Source: Diplonema papillatum (taxonomy: Eukaryota > Euglenozoa > Diplonemea > Diplonemida > Diplonemidae). From it: DNA of 64,000 nucleotides. The notes beneath the pieces were generated by a model, which worked only from the letters and a program-made list of their open reading frames with translations, ran no database searches and was not told the DNA's origin. Made by a program: the position numbers and the translations under genes. The stretch is from assembly GCA_030068145.1 (NCBI GenBank), contig JAPJBO010001069.1:1-64000 (forward strand). The letters are read 5' to 3'. Positions 29,559 to 43,200 of the stretch are shown here, in pieces (the first letter of the stretch is position 1; every line of letters begins with the position of its first letter).

Positions 29559-31231
29559 AGGTGCGGCGAAAAGAATTAGCCGGAAGAGAGGCAAAAAGAG
29601 GAGGTTAAGGAATAGCGGACCTAGAACGCCGGTTCAGGCTTGCGCATTCCAAAACGCGTCTTTGCTGTCTTTCCCGCCGGCTGAAAAAAACTGCGTTCAG
29701 CGCAAGTCAACTGCACCATCAGTGAGACAGGCTGCTTTTTTTTCTCCGAAATCAGTTCGTTTCCTGGTATGGTCTGCACTGACTGTTTTCAATGCCTTCC
29801 AAGCACAGACATCAATATCATGTCAACATACCACAGCTTCGTTAGATAAGTAGACTGTCTTTCTGCCACCACGTGCAGGCCCTTGCCACGGCCTCCGTCT
29901 GTCTTTTTCTCGCGTTGTTTTTGATTCGGAGTCAAGTGTTTTTATGATCGTTGTTGTGACACGCGCCTCACAGTGCACCCCGCGGCAACATCAGTTTCTC
30001 CTGACGGGAGGCCAGAAGCTAGCTTTCGGAACGGCTGACGACCTAACCAGAATGTGGCCGTTCAGCTGGATTATGGCATCCTGTTGTGTGCGTGCCTACT
30101 GCCTATCTCCTCAGTCGACAGACGCAACAAGACTAACGTGCCCTGCAAAGTGGATACACAGTGGTGCGTAATATATGAGCGGCGAGAGCTGGAGGAAGAC
30201 CGGAGGGACTCGAGTATATCGAGCCGGAGCTCCAGTAAACCTTTGACCCGACGCATTTTCGAGTCATGAATACTTCAGGTCAAATGATTCCATCGATCTA
30301 ATGAGTTCAACTGTTCACATGAATTTTTCGAGTCCAGCGTGCGACTTCGAACAGTAAAATGAGTTCTACGAGCGATGAGCGATGCGTGTTTCGAACTTCC
30401 ATCTGTGCCGCATCAGTGTGTCGAAACCGTCGAGCCGGTCACCATTGCCGTTCATCCACATTTCTTTTCTCCGAAGAAGAAATTGTCAGAGAAGGCACAC
30501 CTTCTTAGCGACAACAATCCATGGCCGTTCTCGTTCTTGCCTTTCACTCTGTTGGTCATCGCACGATTGCGCAGGCACGAAGCAAACCAGCTGCGGAATG
30601 ATGAGGTTCAAAGAAGATGACCATGCCATGCTCCGATGTGCTACGTAATCGCTAGATGAGTAGCGACCGTTTGAGGGGGTTTCATAAAAAGAGCGGTTTC
30701 TTGCTAATTCGACATACAGGGCGACGGGCACGAGATGGGCTGGGACGTCACTGTACGTTCGCTCTTCGGGGCGTCCGACAGGAAGACCTCTGTATGTGAA
30801 GCATATCTCCATGTGTCCAAACTTTCGAAGTGAGTCCAGTGGGGTCATTGCACTTTGATTGTGTGGGGCGCGGAGCGGGCTCATACAGATTTCAGTGCAA
30901 AATTAGCCTCCAAAATTCGGCTGCAAACCCGCACCGTGGATGCCAACACGCAAACAGACGACAAAGACCCACGCTTACATGCACTGCTTCGAACACTACT
31001 CGAATGTTGCATACCTTCTACAACGGAACCCTTCGATAGGGTCCCGGAGGCTTTAGACCCCCGGATTCTCAAGCGAACCTTCACTTTAAACAGAGCACCC
31101 ACCAGGTAGTAGCGGCCAGCCGAGGCTGGAGGAGGCGTGGGGTGCATTAAGGAGGGGAGCAGGTGGGACGGTCGCCGCTGCAGGTAGGCGCCTCCCCTCG
31201 CCCCGCCTCTCCTACCGAAACGCTGGGGGGG
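29559..31231. other. Intergenic, upstream of the LRR/coiled-coil gene
   Basis: Only short, overlapping frames without family features. The GC content rises after about 31100, where the leader of the next gene probably begins. A CTGCAG|GT sequence at 31180 could be an acceptor for an upstream leader exon. Confidence 0.45.
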
Positions 31232-34200
31232 ATGTCTCGTCGGGTGTCGGGAGGGTTCACGGAGAGACGCCCAACTGCCGTGTCGACAGGCAGAGACGCG
31301 GCTTCGCAGTTGAGCAGCAGAAGGGAGAGCACGAGGCGAGGTAGCAGCTTAGGCGTGAGTGGCGGGAAGAGGGGAAGTCGAGCTGCGGTGGGTGCCATCT
31401 CACCGTCGCGGTGGGCTCGCGATACGTTTTTGAGCGATGTTATCAAGCAGACGGGCCGCTCCGATGAGAAGTACAGCGCCGTCGAAAAAGGGGTCACGGC
31501 GATCGACCTGTGCGGCGGGATGGCAGTCGAGAAGGTTGAAACATTGTTCATCTCAGGGAACCTGCTCCGGGCTCTGAACGGCATCGATCAGTTCCCTGCA
31601 CTGCGCGTCGTTTCGGTTGCGTCGAATTACCTCTCCTCTTTCGAAAGCGTCGCGCCGCTGGCGGGGCTGCCGAAGTTGGAAACGTTGAGCCTGCAAAACA
31701 ACCCTGTCAACCAGCTTCCTTACTACCGATTGCATATCCTCGCCATGTGCCCTAGTCTCGCCGTCTTAGACAACCGAAAGGTTACCCGCAAGGAACAAGC
31801 AAGCGTGACGGAAGTCCTCTCGCGAGAGCAAGACACACTCACGGACTTGTACTGTCAGTACATACTTTCGACGAAGCTGGACCACGCGGTGTCAACGGTG
31901 TCACTCCACATGGAAGCTTTCGATGGAATGCGGAGGAATCCGCCCTCGGTGCTATCTGTCGAGATGATGATCATCGGCAGTGCAACGCTGCTGGTCTGGT
32001 ACTCGCCATTCAAAGAAGTAGTGCCTGCTTTCCGCAAGCAAGCGCGCCGATCCCGATTGTCCCGCATGGCGTCCGCCGCCACTGCCAGCGACCGTGATAT
32101 GGACAGCGTCTCCGCGTGGGACGACGCGTACAGAACACTCGCCATCAACCTGCAGCTCAACATCTCCGAAAGGCTGACCGACCTGCAAAAGGTGTTGTCC
32201 GCTCGCCACGGCGCGGCTCTGCCTGACTTCGACGAGTTCGCGTTCACGACCGCATTCAAAGACGTCGTCTTGAACCTCGAGCGCAAGAACGAAGCCGGCA
32301 AGCTACTCAAAGAGTGGACCCTCCTCGGCAGGGGGCTCACCATGAAAGGAACGTCTTCCCCAAAGCAAGTGCGCAAGCGCACTTCCAGAGCGAAAGCGGT
32401 GAAGGCCGAAGGCTACGAACTCGACGACATGTCGGACGTTGACGTTCGGCTGCACTACAAGATAGGCGAGAGGCAAGCGTACGCGAAAGAGGATTGGAAA
32501 CGCACCGAAACAAGAAGAGGCAGCGTCGACGTGTTCCAAGGAACGTCCGAGACGCACATCGAAGAAAGAAGAGTGAGCAAGGTCACTAGTGCAGGGTACG
32601 CACTGTCTGAGTACCGGTTTGTTGCGACGCCTGACCGGCTCCCCGCTCAGCAGGTGGAACCGGCGACACCGGAAGATGATTCTCTCGCCGGGATTTTGAG
32701 GGACACATCCGGGGTCCGGAAAAGCAGGGAAAGCGGGCTGTACGCGTCGGATGAACTCGCCGCGGGGACTGCGCACGCGAGCAACTACACCCCCACCACG
32801 ACGGCGGTGCCCACCGAGCCGCACGCGGCCCCTGTGACCCGGACGCTGTCGTCGCCGTCGCGGCAGTCGACAACCACCCGGCGCTCGCTCATCGAGAGCA
32901 CGCCGCCGAAAAAAGTGAGGCAGGTCGCCGCGCACCAGCGGCACATCGACCGGCTGGCCGCCAAGCGTTCCGGCGTTGCGCACACCTCCCCGCAAAAACC
33001 CGGCGTGGCCCGCGCGGGAAAAACCGTCCAATCCACCGGCGAAGTGCTGGAACCGGGCGTCGGCGTGAAGCGGCCGGACATCCCGGCAACAGACGCACCC
33101 GACAGCGCCACCGACGAGGAAGACTCCCTCCTGCACGCCGTGCGCGCGATCCAAGGCCTCGCGCCGTCGAACGTGTCAGACGACCCCCCGCTGCCTTACC
33201 CAGCGCCCACCGGCCAACCGGAAGCCAGCAAGCCGGGCGCCGCTCAAAAAGGTGGGTACCTCGAAGCGTACAGAGCCAACCAGCAGCAGCAAAAAACGCA
33301 CGCGCCCAAGCTCCCCCGCACCGGTTCCGGCGCGAGGGAAACCCCGGCGCCCCTTCCCCCCGGCGATGATACACACGAGGACGACGGAGACGCGCACCCC
33401 GCGGCACCGAACCTCCCTGAATTCCCAGGGGAAAACCCACTTGCAAAGCTCGCAAAACCAGAGCCGGACACGGTCACTGAAGCGTACCTTGGCGGGACGA
33501 AGGCGCAGCCGCCGCAGTTGGACACGTCCGACGAATGCATGCTGCAAGAAGTCAACATGGCGCTCCGGGAAAAGCTGATGGAGTACCAAAAAGCGAACAC
33601 CAAAAACGCCGCCGCCGCCAAGCAGTACAAAGCTGCGCTGAAAGAAGCCCAGGCGGACGTGCAGGCGAAGCAGGCCGAGCACGAGCGGATCCTCACACGG
33701 CTGTCGGCGGCGGACGCGGCGGCCGCCGAAGCAGACGCAGGCGCGGCGCTGCGCGCGGTCGAAGCGCTGCAAGCGGAACGCGCACAGCTCCACCTCGAAG
33801 CCGGTTCCCGCACCGCGGAGAACGACCGCCTGCGGGCCGAGCTCGACGCCGCCGAGGCGCGGGTGAGGGCGCTCGAAAAGGACGTCGACTTCCTGCGCAC
33901 GAAGGCGGCGGAGGCCGCCTTCCTGCGGGACACCACGCCGCCCCCCCGCCCGGCCCCCGCCGACGGCGAAACGCGTTGCTTCTACTGCGACGCGTCGGAG
34001 GCGTGGGTCGAGCGGTGGACGACACTTCCCCCTGCCGTCCAGACCCGCGTCGTCGGACTGCAGCGCAGGGTCCTGCTCAGGCGGGGGTTAATGGGGCTGG
34101 CCACTGGGGTGAAGCGCGCGAAGCGCGAAAAAGCGGCTTCCGCGGCTCTGCAGGCGTTCGAGGCCAGGTTTTGGCTCCGGAAGCTGGTCAGAGAGTGGCG

Positions 34201-37200
34201 GAAGAGGACCGAGAGGAAGCGGTACATCGACGAGGGGCAGGCCATGTGGACGCTTTTGACCCTGCGCGACCGCTTCGCTCGCTGGTCGACCTTCGCGCAG
34301 ACCAACCACGCTGCCGCGTTTGCCGGCCAGCAGGGACGATGGATCGTTTGGGAACAGGCCGCCAGGAACAAAGCACACCCACGAAGCAACAGCTCCGGAG
34401 CTGAAAGCGTGACCCCCCAAGCCCGGCACGCCACACCATTGCCCATGCAAGGGGGCGTTCAAAGGTTCACCGATGTGGACCCGACTCTCGGAGCGCAGAG
34501 TGTCTCGTTTACAGGGCATGTGATGCGATCGCAGACATCCGGTGAACCGTTTGAAACCGACGTGTTTTCTCCCGTCGAGGGTTCCATCGGCTGGGACGGC
34601 GAACCGCAGATTGCCAGGCGGGCAGAGGCGGGTTCTTCATTCGTCCAACGCAGCAGACAGCAAGTTGCAGGGCTGCCAATGGACGACGATTTGAAGGAGA
34701 GGGTCCACATTGCCACCGCGCTAATGCGGGCTCTGCGCAGCGGCGCTGCTGAGCAGAACTCGCTGGTCTCAACACCAGGGAGACCAGCAGATGGCGCAAC
34801 CAGCGCGAATCGCCCCCAGGGCATGCGATGGCGGGGCAGCGAGGGGAGTGACATGCGGGAGAAGAAGCAGGCAACCCGCAGGCAAGATCGATTCGGCCGA
34901 CTTTCTCTGCACGACACAGTGCCCGCGGGCAACCCGTTCTTCGCCCACCCCCAAAACCACCACCACCACCCCGTCACACTGACCCCGAATCCGGCCGAAC
35001 CGCATCGAGCCGTTCCTGAGAAGGAACCGCACGCGACCATCGCCCAGTGCACCTCGCCCTCTGGGCACGCGAAGCCCGCTTCCCGCACACCCCTCGCGCC
35101 CCTGCAAAACCCTCGGCGCACGGCCACCCCTCACTTCCCCATCTTCCAACCCGAGGCAACCACCGCGACACCCACCCAGCACATCCACCTTGTACCCAAA
35201 ACCAAGTCCTCCCCCGACGACCGCAGCGTTCAGGAACTGCGGGGGAAGTCCGCCTTTGTGAAGCCATCCGACCCGCAAACCCGCCATAAAAACCAACCCG
35301 CGAGTGCCAAGACCCACCATCGACCTGCCATCGACACCGAAGAAGACGAGGAAGACGAAGAAGCCGACGACGGCCGTCAATACCTGCCACCGACCGAGAC
35401 ACAGCTCATGAGCCCAGCCTCGGACCACGCCTCTGCGAAAGGAACCCGCTGCCGGCAAAAGCAGCAGCAGGGCAACCTTGCAGACGCACCTTCCTTCGCC
35501 AGCGGAAAAAACCCACTGGCCCACCTCCCACGGCGCCACCCCACAGAACCTCAGTGGCATCAGGATCCCGCCTCCCACCGCAACGGAGCGACTCCTAACA
35601 CGGGATTTGCACAGGATCCTTTCAAGCCAACTAGGCACCACCCCGACCAGCAAGACACGATCCGCTCCAGTTGGAATGCCGTCTCCACGCCAGACGCCTT
35701 CCCAACTCACCCGCCATCCACAGCCGGCATGCGACCTTCGTTTACCGAAGAACAGGCGCACCCGCACACCGAAGACTACAGGCTCGAAAAACTTGTTTTC
35801 GACGCTGTGCGCAGCGCGATGGCTGGCAACCCGCCCGCCACCAGCGAACACCAAAGCTGGAATGCGCAGCCGGGCCAACGGCCGGAGCTTGAGACTGTTC
35901 TGCGGGGCATTTTCGGCCTCAAAGACGGCGACCCTTCCACCCACCTGCCCGCTGGCGACTGCGCGAGTCTGGCCGACAGCGTCAGGCACGCGTTGCTCGA
36001 GAGCGGGGCATCTCCCGCATTGGGGAGGCAAGTAGCCGAATTGCTTACACGTGGCGGAAGCATGAGGGTTGACAGTGGTCCTGGTGCTGTGCCCCGGCAA
36101 ACTCACCAGCTCACCAGAGGCATTAGCGACTTGCATGACCGCGTGCAGCATCTGCTGTCGGCAAGCGTGCCGCCGCTTAGTGGCGATGAGAAGAACAACG
36201 TTTTAGGTCTGTTGGCGCAGCTTTCCCCGCAGCTACCTAACTTTGCCGACATGGAAGACAGAGCCGATGGTTTCCGGTGCAAGCGCGAAGGCAGAACACT
36301 GAAAGGCGCACTTCGTTGGTGGAGACAAGCAGCTGGTACGAGGTACCAACTGAGGGAAGCCGAACAGCGAGTCGTGCATCGTACAATGCGGTCCTTAGTG
36401 CGCTCTGTCTTCGGCAAATGGAAAGCAGCAAGCATCGCGTCCCTCATCAAACACAAGGAAGACAAACAGAAGCTGGCAACCGAGGTGTGCAACGTTGTGT
36501 TTGGCAAGTCGTAGTTTGAGGTTACTCGAACCTGTTATCGTCGAGCCGTTAACTTTCTTCATCAACGCTCAGCCGCAGTCGCCGCATTGGCACTTGCATG
36601 CATAATTATCGCGGGTCTTCCCGATGGCACGCAAAAAAAAATGTAACCACAAAAAGAGTGGACGACTTCCACGCATTCCACACGCGCAAGCGAATAACGC
36701 CCAACATACCACACTACTCCACTACACAGCTGCAAGAGCATAAACAGAAAGTGACCCATCTCGGCTTGTCGAACATGAAGCTGGTGGACAGCCTTTCCGA
36801 GGTTTGCTCTCTTTTCTTCCAAGGAGTACCAAATCCTTGAACTGTCGGTTTGTAAACTGAGACTCTGGCTTTTAGGAAGGAAGGGAGGGGAAGTCGAAGG
36901 AGGGAGGTGGTATGCACCCAGGCTTGCGGGCATTGCGCGTTAGATCTGACAGGCCTTTGGTACACAGAGGGACCTGACCAGAACTGATACGTGCTCAGTC
37001 GTTGTCGGGTTTAAGCTTGGTCAATCTGATGTGCCGTGTGTGCGACAGATGCTTACTCTAGCCTGCCAGCCTGTCTACTCACACGGCGGACTCCCCCACC
37101 GGATGGGGGAGTGTTTGTGTGGTCGTTTGTGCGATCGGGGTCACTCCCGCATTGAGGGAGTCCACTCCCGCATCTATCTCATTTTCCTTGTATTTTGCCT

Positions 37201-40200
37201 GGGAAATGCGGGAGTGGACTCCCGCACTTTTTCTCTCCCGCATTCATTCCCCCAACCGGTGGGGGAGTCCGCCGTGCAGGACAAAGTTCTGCTAAACACC
37301 AACCAAGCTTTCTCCCCGCACCGCTGATTATCCTGCAGCTCGTCCAGCAAATCAATTGCACACAGGCCGTTAACAAGACTGCAACACTGGAAGTCGCCCT
37401 CGAATCTCGTGGTTCAGCACTAGCCGATCTCACGAAGGTGTGTTCTTTTTCAGACGTTTTTCTGCAAACTGGGACCAGTGGGGGCACACGAGGCTGTCAT
37501 ATGGAGCCGAGACGCGAGTAGCAGTAGTACACTTTTGGACCCAAGCAGCTTTGTTGTGATAGACTTGAACGTGTGCAAGCACATGGAGCAACTGTTCCAA
37601 CCCCCTGTTCATAGGAGACACAGCAGGGGCTTGTGGGCTGAATATCTGGAAGTGGAAACCTTCATAAAATTGCCACAGGTATTGCGCAATTGTCAGGCTT
37701 CGCGGGATGCCATGCAGTCTCGTGTGAAATGTGTGGAGAACGTCTCAGCAGATGCTCGGCTCAAGGTATACATTTTTTTTTTTTGTATAAGCACCTGCTT
37801 TGTAGGAATGCTCGAGGAGACTGCCAGTTACGATAGATCAAAGGAGGTAAATGTGCTGCAGCCCACACGAAACACAGGTAAATCTGGGTTTCGTGGCGGG
37901 CGTAAGCGTTCAATAAAAAAGACCCACTTTGTAGGTGTATTGTTTTCTCCCCCTCTAGCCTCCTTCGAAATGAGCACAAGGCAGTCCCTCGAGTATTTTT
38001 GGAACAACATACCACGCTGGACATGTCAGTACAAAAAAGAAAGTTGGCAGCGTTGGACCCTGCCATGTAAAGATACAAACCAGGTCCTTCACACACACAA
38101 AACACGTGCTAAAAGTATGTCCGTTCTGAGAAGAGACTTCGACGGGGGCTCCTTCGACTGGTCTTCGATCCAGACGAAGGTGACAGTGCCCCCGGGAATT
38201 ATCCGAGCTGAGGAAGACGGCGCTTGCATTTTTTCCCGATGTGCTCAAAGAGCCATGCCGGGGAAGGGCTGACCCACTGCTTCAGATGCGGCCTCACGGC
38301 GATCGCGTATTGCCTGAAGGCAAACCTAGGATGCAAGAGCACTGCTCAGGGCTTCGTGGACCGAATGGGGGAAGACGAGTGGGTCTGCCCGGTCTGCACG
38401 TGGGGCCAGAAGTGGGAGGACGATCGGGATGGAAGGTGGTCGAGAGCCGTCCGAACCCGGTCTCGAACATCGCCGGTGTCGACGTCGACGAATTGCTCGA
38501 ACAAACACCACCAGGGCCCTTAAAGGCGCTCGTAGAACATCTTCTTGTCCAAACCAAAACCCAAGAGGGAATTGGAGAGTTTGACATACGAATGGCAAAC
38601 TCGTGGGTACCGAAGGTTGCAACCGCAAACCAGAAGAGTCAGATGACGACCGAAGTGCGCTACAGATACGGCCCCATTGAAGAAGACTTCAAGGCCAGTG
38701 TACCTGCGTACGTGCACGAGACCCGTGTCCTGTTTTCTGTCTTGGACAGACTCCTCCCTGTGCCAAAGGACTCGAGACAAGTCCTACAGGTTGCCGGAGG
38801 AACACAGACGGGCTCAAGAGACACACACACCCACGAAGGTGAATTCTCCAAGAGAAGGACCGAAACCCTCTCGAAGTCGGGAAACGGGCGGAAGTCCGTA
38901 TGAACGACTGCATCGTGTATACAGACGAGACTTGACTCCGTACTTAGAGAGCGAATTCCGTCGATCATAGTGCAGATGACTTTACGCAGGACGATGCAAT
39001 ATTACCCCTCCCTTCCCTCTTTGCCCTCCCGAAAAGAAAAGGCGTCGTTGAGCAGAGTGTAAAAAAGGATACGGGTGCACGAGCACGCGGGGCTCATGCA
39101 GATGGAAAAAACCGGCCAATTTATCCGTAACGTAAAACACGCAAACATGCAAGAAGCTGCAGCGCAACCAGATGCGAAGTAGGGCCGTGCTAAACATGTG
39201 CTGACTGCTTCCAGAATTGAAATTGCTGGTGCTGATCCTGCTGCCAATCTTGTTACGACGGTTGCTTCCTCTCCCTCTGGCCGCATGACCACAGGGGCCG
39301 AAGTGGCAGTGAAATTTGAGAAATTGAAACCTCATTAAATTTTTGGAGGTAAACACAGCCTCAGATTTGGATGGGCCGGGGGCGGGTCTCCATGAAGAAG
39401 AGAATTGTAAAGAAAGACCTGCCCCCTGCGCCTGCTGTCTCCGGCTGCTTCGGCAGACGACACATACTACTACTACTACTCAACGGCACCAAACGTCCCC
39501 GAATAGTCACTTTGACCCCCGGGAAATCTTTTTAAAGGGGTCCCCAAAAATTGTCATGACCACAAATTTTGTTCCCTTATACCCAAAGAAGAAAAAAAAA
39601 TAGTTGGAAAATAAAAATAGTTTGTGCAGGGTCGACATGACAACTCGGACGACTCCGCCACTTCTGGGTCACCTGGACCACTTCGGGCACTCGGAAATTT
39701 TTGAGTCATCTCGGACGCAAAAGTCCCCGCCTGGGAATACCTGCAAACTGCAGACACGACGCCAATGGCGGCCAATACCAGGTGCCCAGCCAAAAGGGAT
39801 CTCAACCATAGTTGGGGCAGCCCCAGGGCTGGCTGTTTTTGGCATGGCAAGAAACTAGGGAAACTTACAAATATATGCGCGATAAACTGCCGAAAAAACT
39901 GTGCGCATACGAAACGTATGCGCGAAAAACTGTTTTTTTTACAAATATATGCGCGAAAAAACTAAAATTGACAAATATATGCGCGGTGCATATGTTTGTC
40001 AGTTTTAGTTTTTTCGCGCATATATTTGTAAAAAAAAACAGTTTTTCGCGCATATATTTGTAAAAAACAGTTTTTTCGCGCATATATTTGTAAAAAACAG
40101 TTTTTTCGCGCATATGCCACAATTCTTGTTGGGAGACCCTTTCAAAAAAAATTCCCCCCAAAGTGCCTATTTCGAGTGTTTAGCCTCATTAAAGCCATCA

Positions 40201-43200
40201 AAAGTGAATTCAGACGGGTTTTTGACGCCAAACACAGCATCGCGAGAATATGGGGTCCACAATGAATGTACTTCAACGTACTATACAAAATGACATACAC
40301 TCACACATTTGTAAAAATACCATGAAGTTCGTAGCCTATTATAGGGCCCACAAAGTGACTATTTCGGCGGGTTTGCGGGTTTGCGGGGTTTGCGGGTTAG
40401 GGTGCGCGGGTTGGCGGGTTTGCGGGTTAGAGTACGCGGGTTTGCGGGGTTTGCGGGTTAGGGTACGCGGGTTTGCGGGTTAGGGTACGCGGGTTTGCGG
40501 GTCTCGGTATGCGGGTATTAGGGTTGGCGGGTTCGGGTATGCGGGTTTGCGGGGTTTGCGGGTTAGGGTATGCGGGTTTGCAGGGGTAGGGTATGCGGGT
40601 TTGCGGGGTTTGCGGGTTAGGGTATGCGGGTTTGCGGGTCTCGGTATGCGGGTATTAGGGTTGGCGGGTTCGGGTATGCGGGTTTGCGGGGTTTGCGGGT
40701 TAGGGTATGCGAAGGTTTGCGGGTTAGGGTATGCGGGTTTGCGGGTCTGGGTATGCCAGCCTCCAGTGATAAGAGGCGCTCTGCTTTTGTTGCAAAGAAA
40801 ACGTATTTGTAGTGCGCGAAAAAACTGTTTTTTTTTTTTTTACAAATATATGCGCGAAAAAACTGTTTTTTACAAATATATGCGCGAAAAAACTGTTTTT
40901 TTTACAAATATATGCGCGAAAAAACTGTTTTTTTTTACAAATATATGCGCGAAAAAACTAAAATTTACAAATATATGCACCGCGCATATATTTGTAAATT
41001 TTAGTTATTCGCGCATATCCTGGTATATTACCCAAGAAACTATGCCTTGAACGATGCACGGTCGTGCAAGAAAATGATCCTTCAAGAAAAGTCACAAGAC
41101 TTTCAATTCTGTGGTGCAGACGATGCCCATTGGAGCACCTGTGCAGCACTACGGCTGCACAGGCGCAACACTGCTACATAGGAAGGAAGGTAGGGAAACG
41201 AGAACTGCTTGCAAGCGAGTCGGATGAGCATGTGCTCTGTTTGTGTGGAAAGCCATCTAACTGCGATTGACTGAGGCTGAGGGGCGAATAACCCCTTGTT
41301 GTGAGACTGTACCTGGCCCGGAATCTGGGGTCATGGGACGATGGGCCCTACTACTGCTGGCACTGGGCTCGTGAGCTTGCCCATCCTTTCGGACGCATCT
41401 GCCACACTGTGGGCACCTTCTAGGCTGTGGAACTGCTTATTCGCATTGTTTCCTTCCAGTTTCCTGGCATCTGCAATGAACTTCACGAAGCCGGGAGCGT
41501 CGACACTCGTTGCACAGATTCATGCCGCAGGTTTCAGTGGAGTACTCTTCTCCCTGTTGCGAAAGCAGGATCCCTACCGACAGCGTAGGAGAGGAATAAC
41601 CACCGACAGCCACTAGGATGGCAACCACCGGTGGCTGTAGCCACCCATGGTGGTTGCCCAACCATGCTCCGACTCTTCCCGTTTTCAGACTTCTTCAAAC
41701 CCGAGCACTTCCCCTGGGGATGCATCTGTGCGAGGTCCTTCAGCAATCGAGAGGTCCAAAGCAAGCAGCCAACCTCGAGCATGTGCCAAAAGACACAAAC
41801 TGGATCCATCGACGCCAACTTCACATCTATGATCTCTCTCCACGTCCGCTTCTACATATCTCGTTGGCTTCATGGGAACCACGGGAAGTCCATGTGGACT
41901 CGCTGTTCATCAGCAAATCCCCAGCAACGGTGTACCATGTGCCTGCTGGTCTTGTCTTTTAGATACTTTGTGAACTCGTGTTGGCGTTGTCGGTATGTTT
42001 TCGGATTATTTTGAGGGGTTGAACTTAAATTGCATCCGAGAAGGGTGAATGCCAACCCAAGATTGGACTCAGGGCTCGAATGGCACTGCGGCCAGGTGTC
42101 CGTCAAACAATTTTTTTTTTATGTAACTTTCTGCCCTATTCACGGTTGGCATGTAATAATTATTATTAGATTCGATTAGATTTTATTAGATATTATTAGC
42201 CTGATTATTACGTATTATTAGATCTAATAATGGGTAATAACTAATAATTTCTAATAATTTCTAATATAATAATTATTACCTGGTAATAATTTCTAATAAT
42301 TTCTAATAATTTCTAATAATTTCTAATAAAATCTAATAATGTCTAATAATTTCTAGTAATCTAATAATCGCCTGTAGAGAGTCCCCAGGATGTGGGAGGA
42401 TCCGGGAAAGACTACTCAGTCGGACTAGGATCTTGGCAACGAAGCCGCGAAAATGGAGGGAACCCAGAAATCAAAGTAGCTACACCCAAATCTTTTCAGG
42501 AATTTTCAGGAACCAGGTAATAATATCTAATAATTTCTAATAAAATCTAATAATTTGGGGCGGATTTCGGAAATCTAATAATAGGTAATAATCGTGATTA
42601 TCTGCCAACCGTGCCTATTATTTTTTTTTAGCGCACACACCCAGATTTTTTTGAGGTGCCCGAGCGCGAGCCAAAAATAAAAAATAGTCAGCCCTTAAAG
42701 GGAACAAAAATTGAAGTGGAGGGATATAAGGGAAATTCACCTAAAGGTTATTCCCTGATATCTGAGACGCAAGAACTACTCGATGAGCTGGTTGAACTTC
42801 TGGACCGAAATTTTGTCGAGGCTATGCACGTCCCTGGATCCCTTGATGTGGCCGATAAATTCACCCGGATGGCCTACCAAAGACACTGGTCTGGGTCCCT
42901 CCTCTAGAAGCTTGGATTTTCTTTGACACAACCCATTGTGCTCCCCCGGCCCTTGCTTGACCTCGGCCTCGTAGCGCCTTACTGGCAGCTCATTGCCGTT
43001 ATCACAAGCGCTTCTCCGAGTGATGTGACGCGTCTGCAACATGTCTCGCAGTCCCCAGTAAGAACTGAGGACCAGCCTGTGAAGATTCTTTCGGCAGTCC
43101 CGACAGAGTTTTTCAGCAAACAATGCCGAGAGGCCACAACGAGCGAAGTTGTTATATGACAAGACTAAAATTACTGCACGGCAAGAGCCAACAAGCAGCA

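Noticed and set aside
34769-36151. 460-aa minus-strand frame
   Set aside because: Antisense of the LRR/coiled-coil gene, no family features.
37439-37678. Coding read-through linking the third and fourth small exons of the LRR/coiled-coil gene
   Set aside because: The frame is open from about 37455, but the sequence is not coiled-coil-like and would require a 17-nt intron; I kept the shorter exon starting at 37679.
40370-40755. True telomere or chromosome end
   Set aside because: The repeats are degenerate, short and flanked by ordinary sequence on both sides, so at most interstitial.
43030-43150. Additional phase-0 exon of the LRR/coiled-coil gene
   Set aside because: Plausible AG and GT ends exist (frame ...TEDQPVKILSAVPTEF...), but the sequence lacks heptad character; not strong enough to call.
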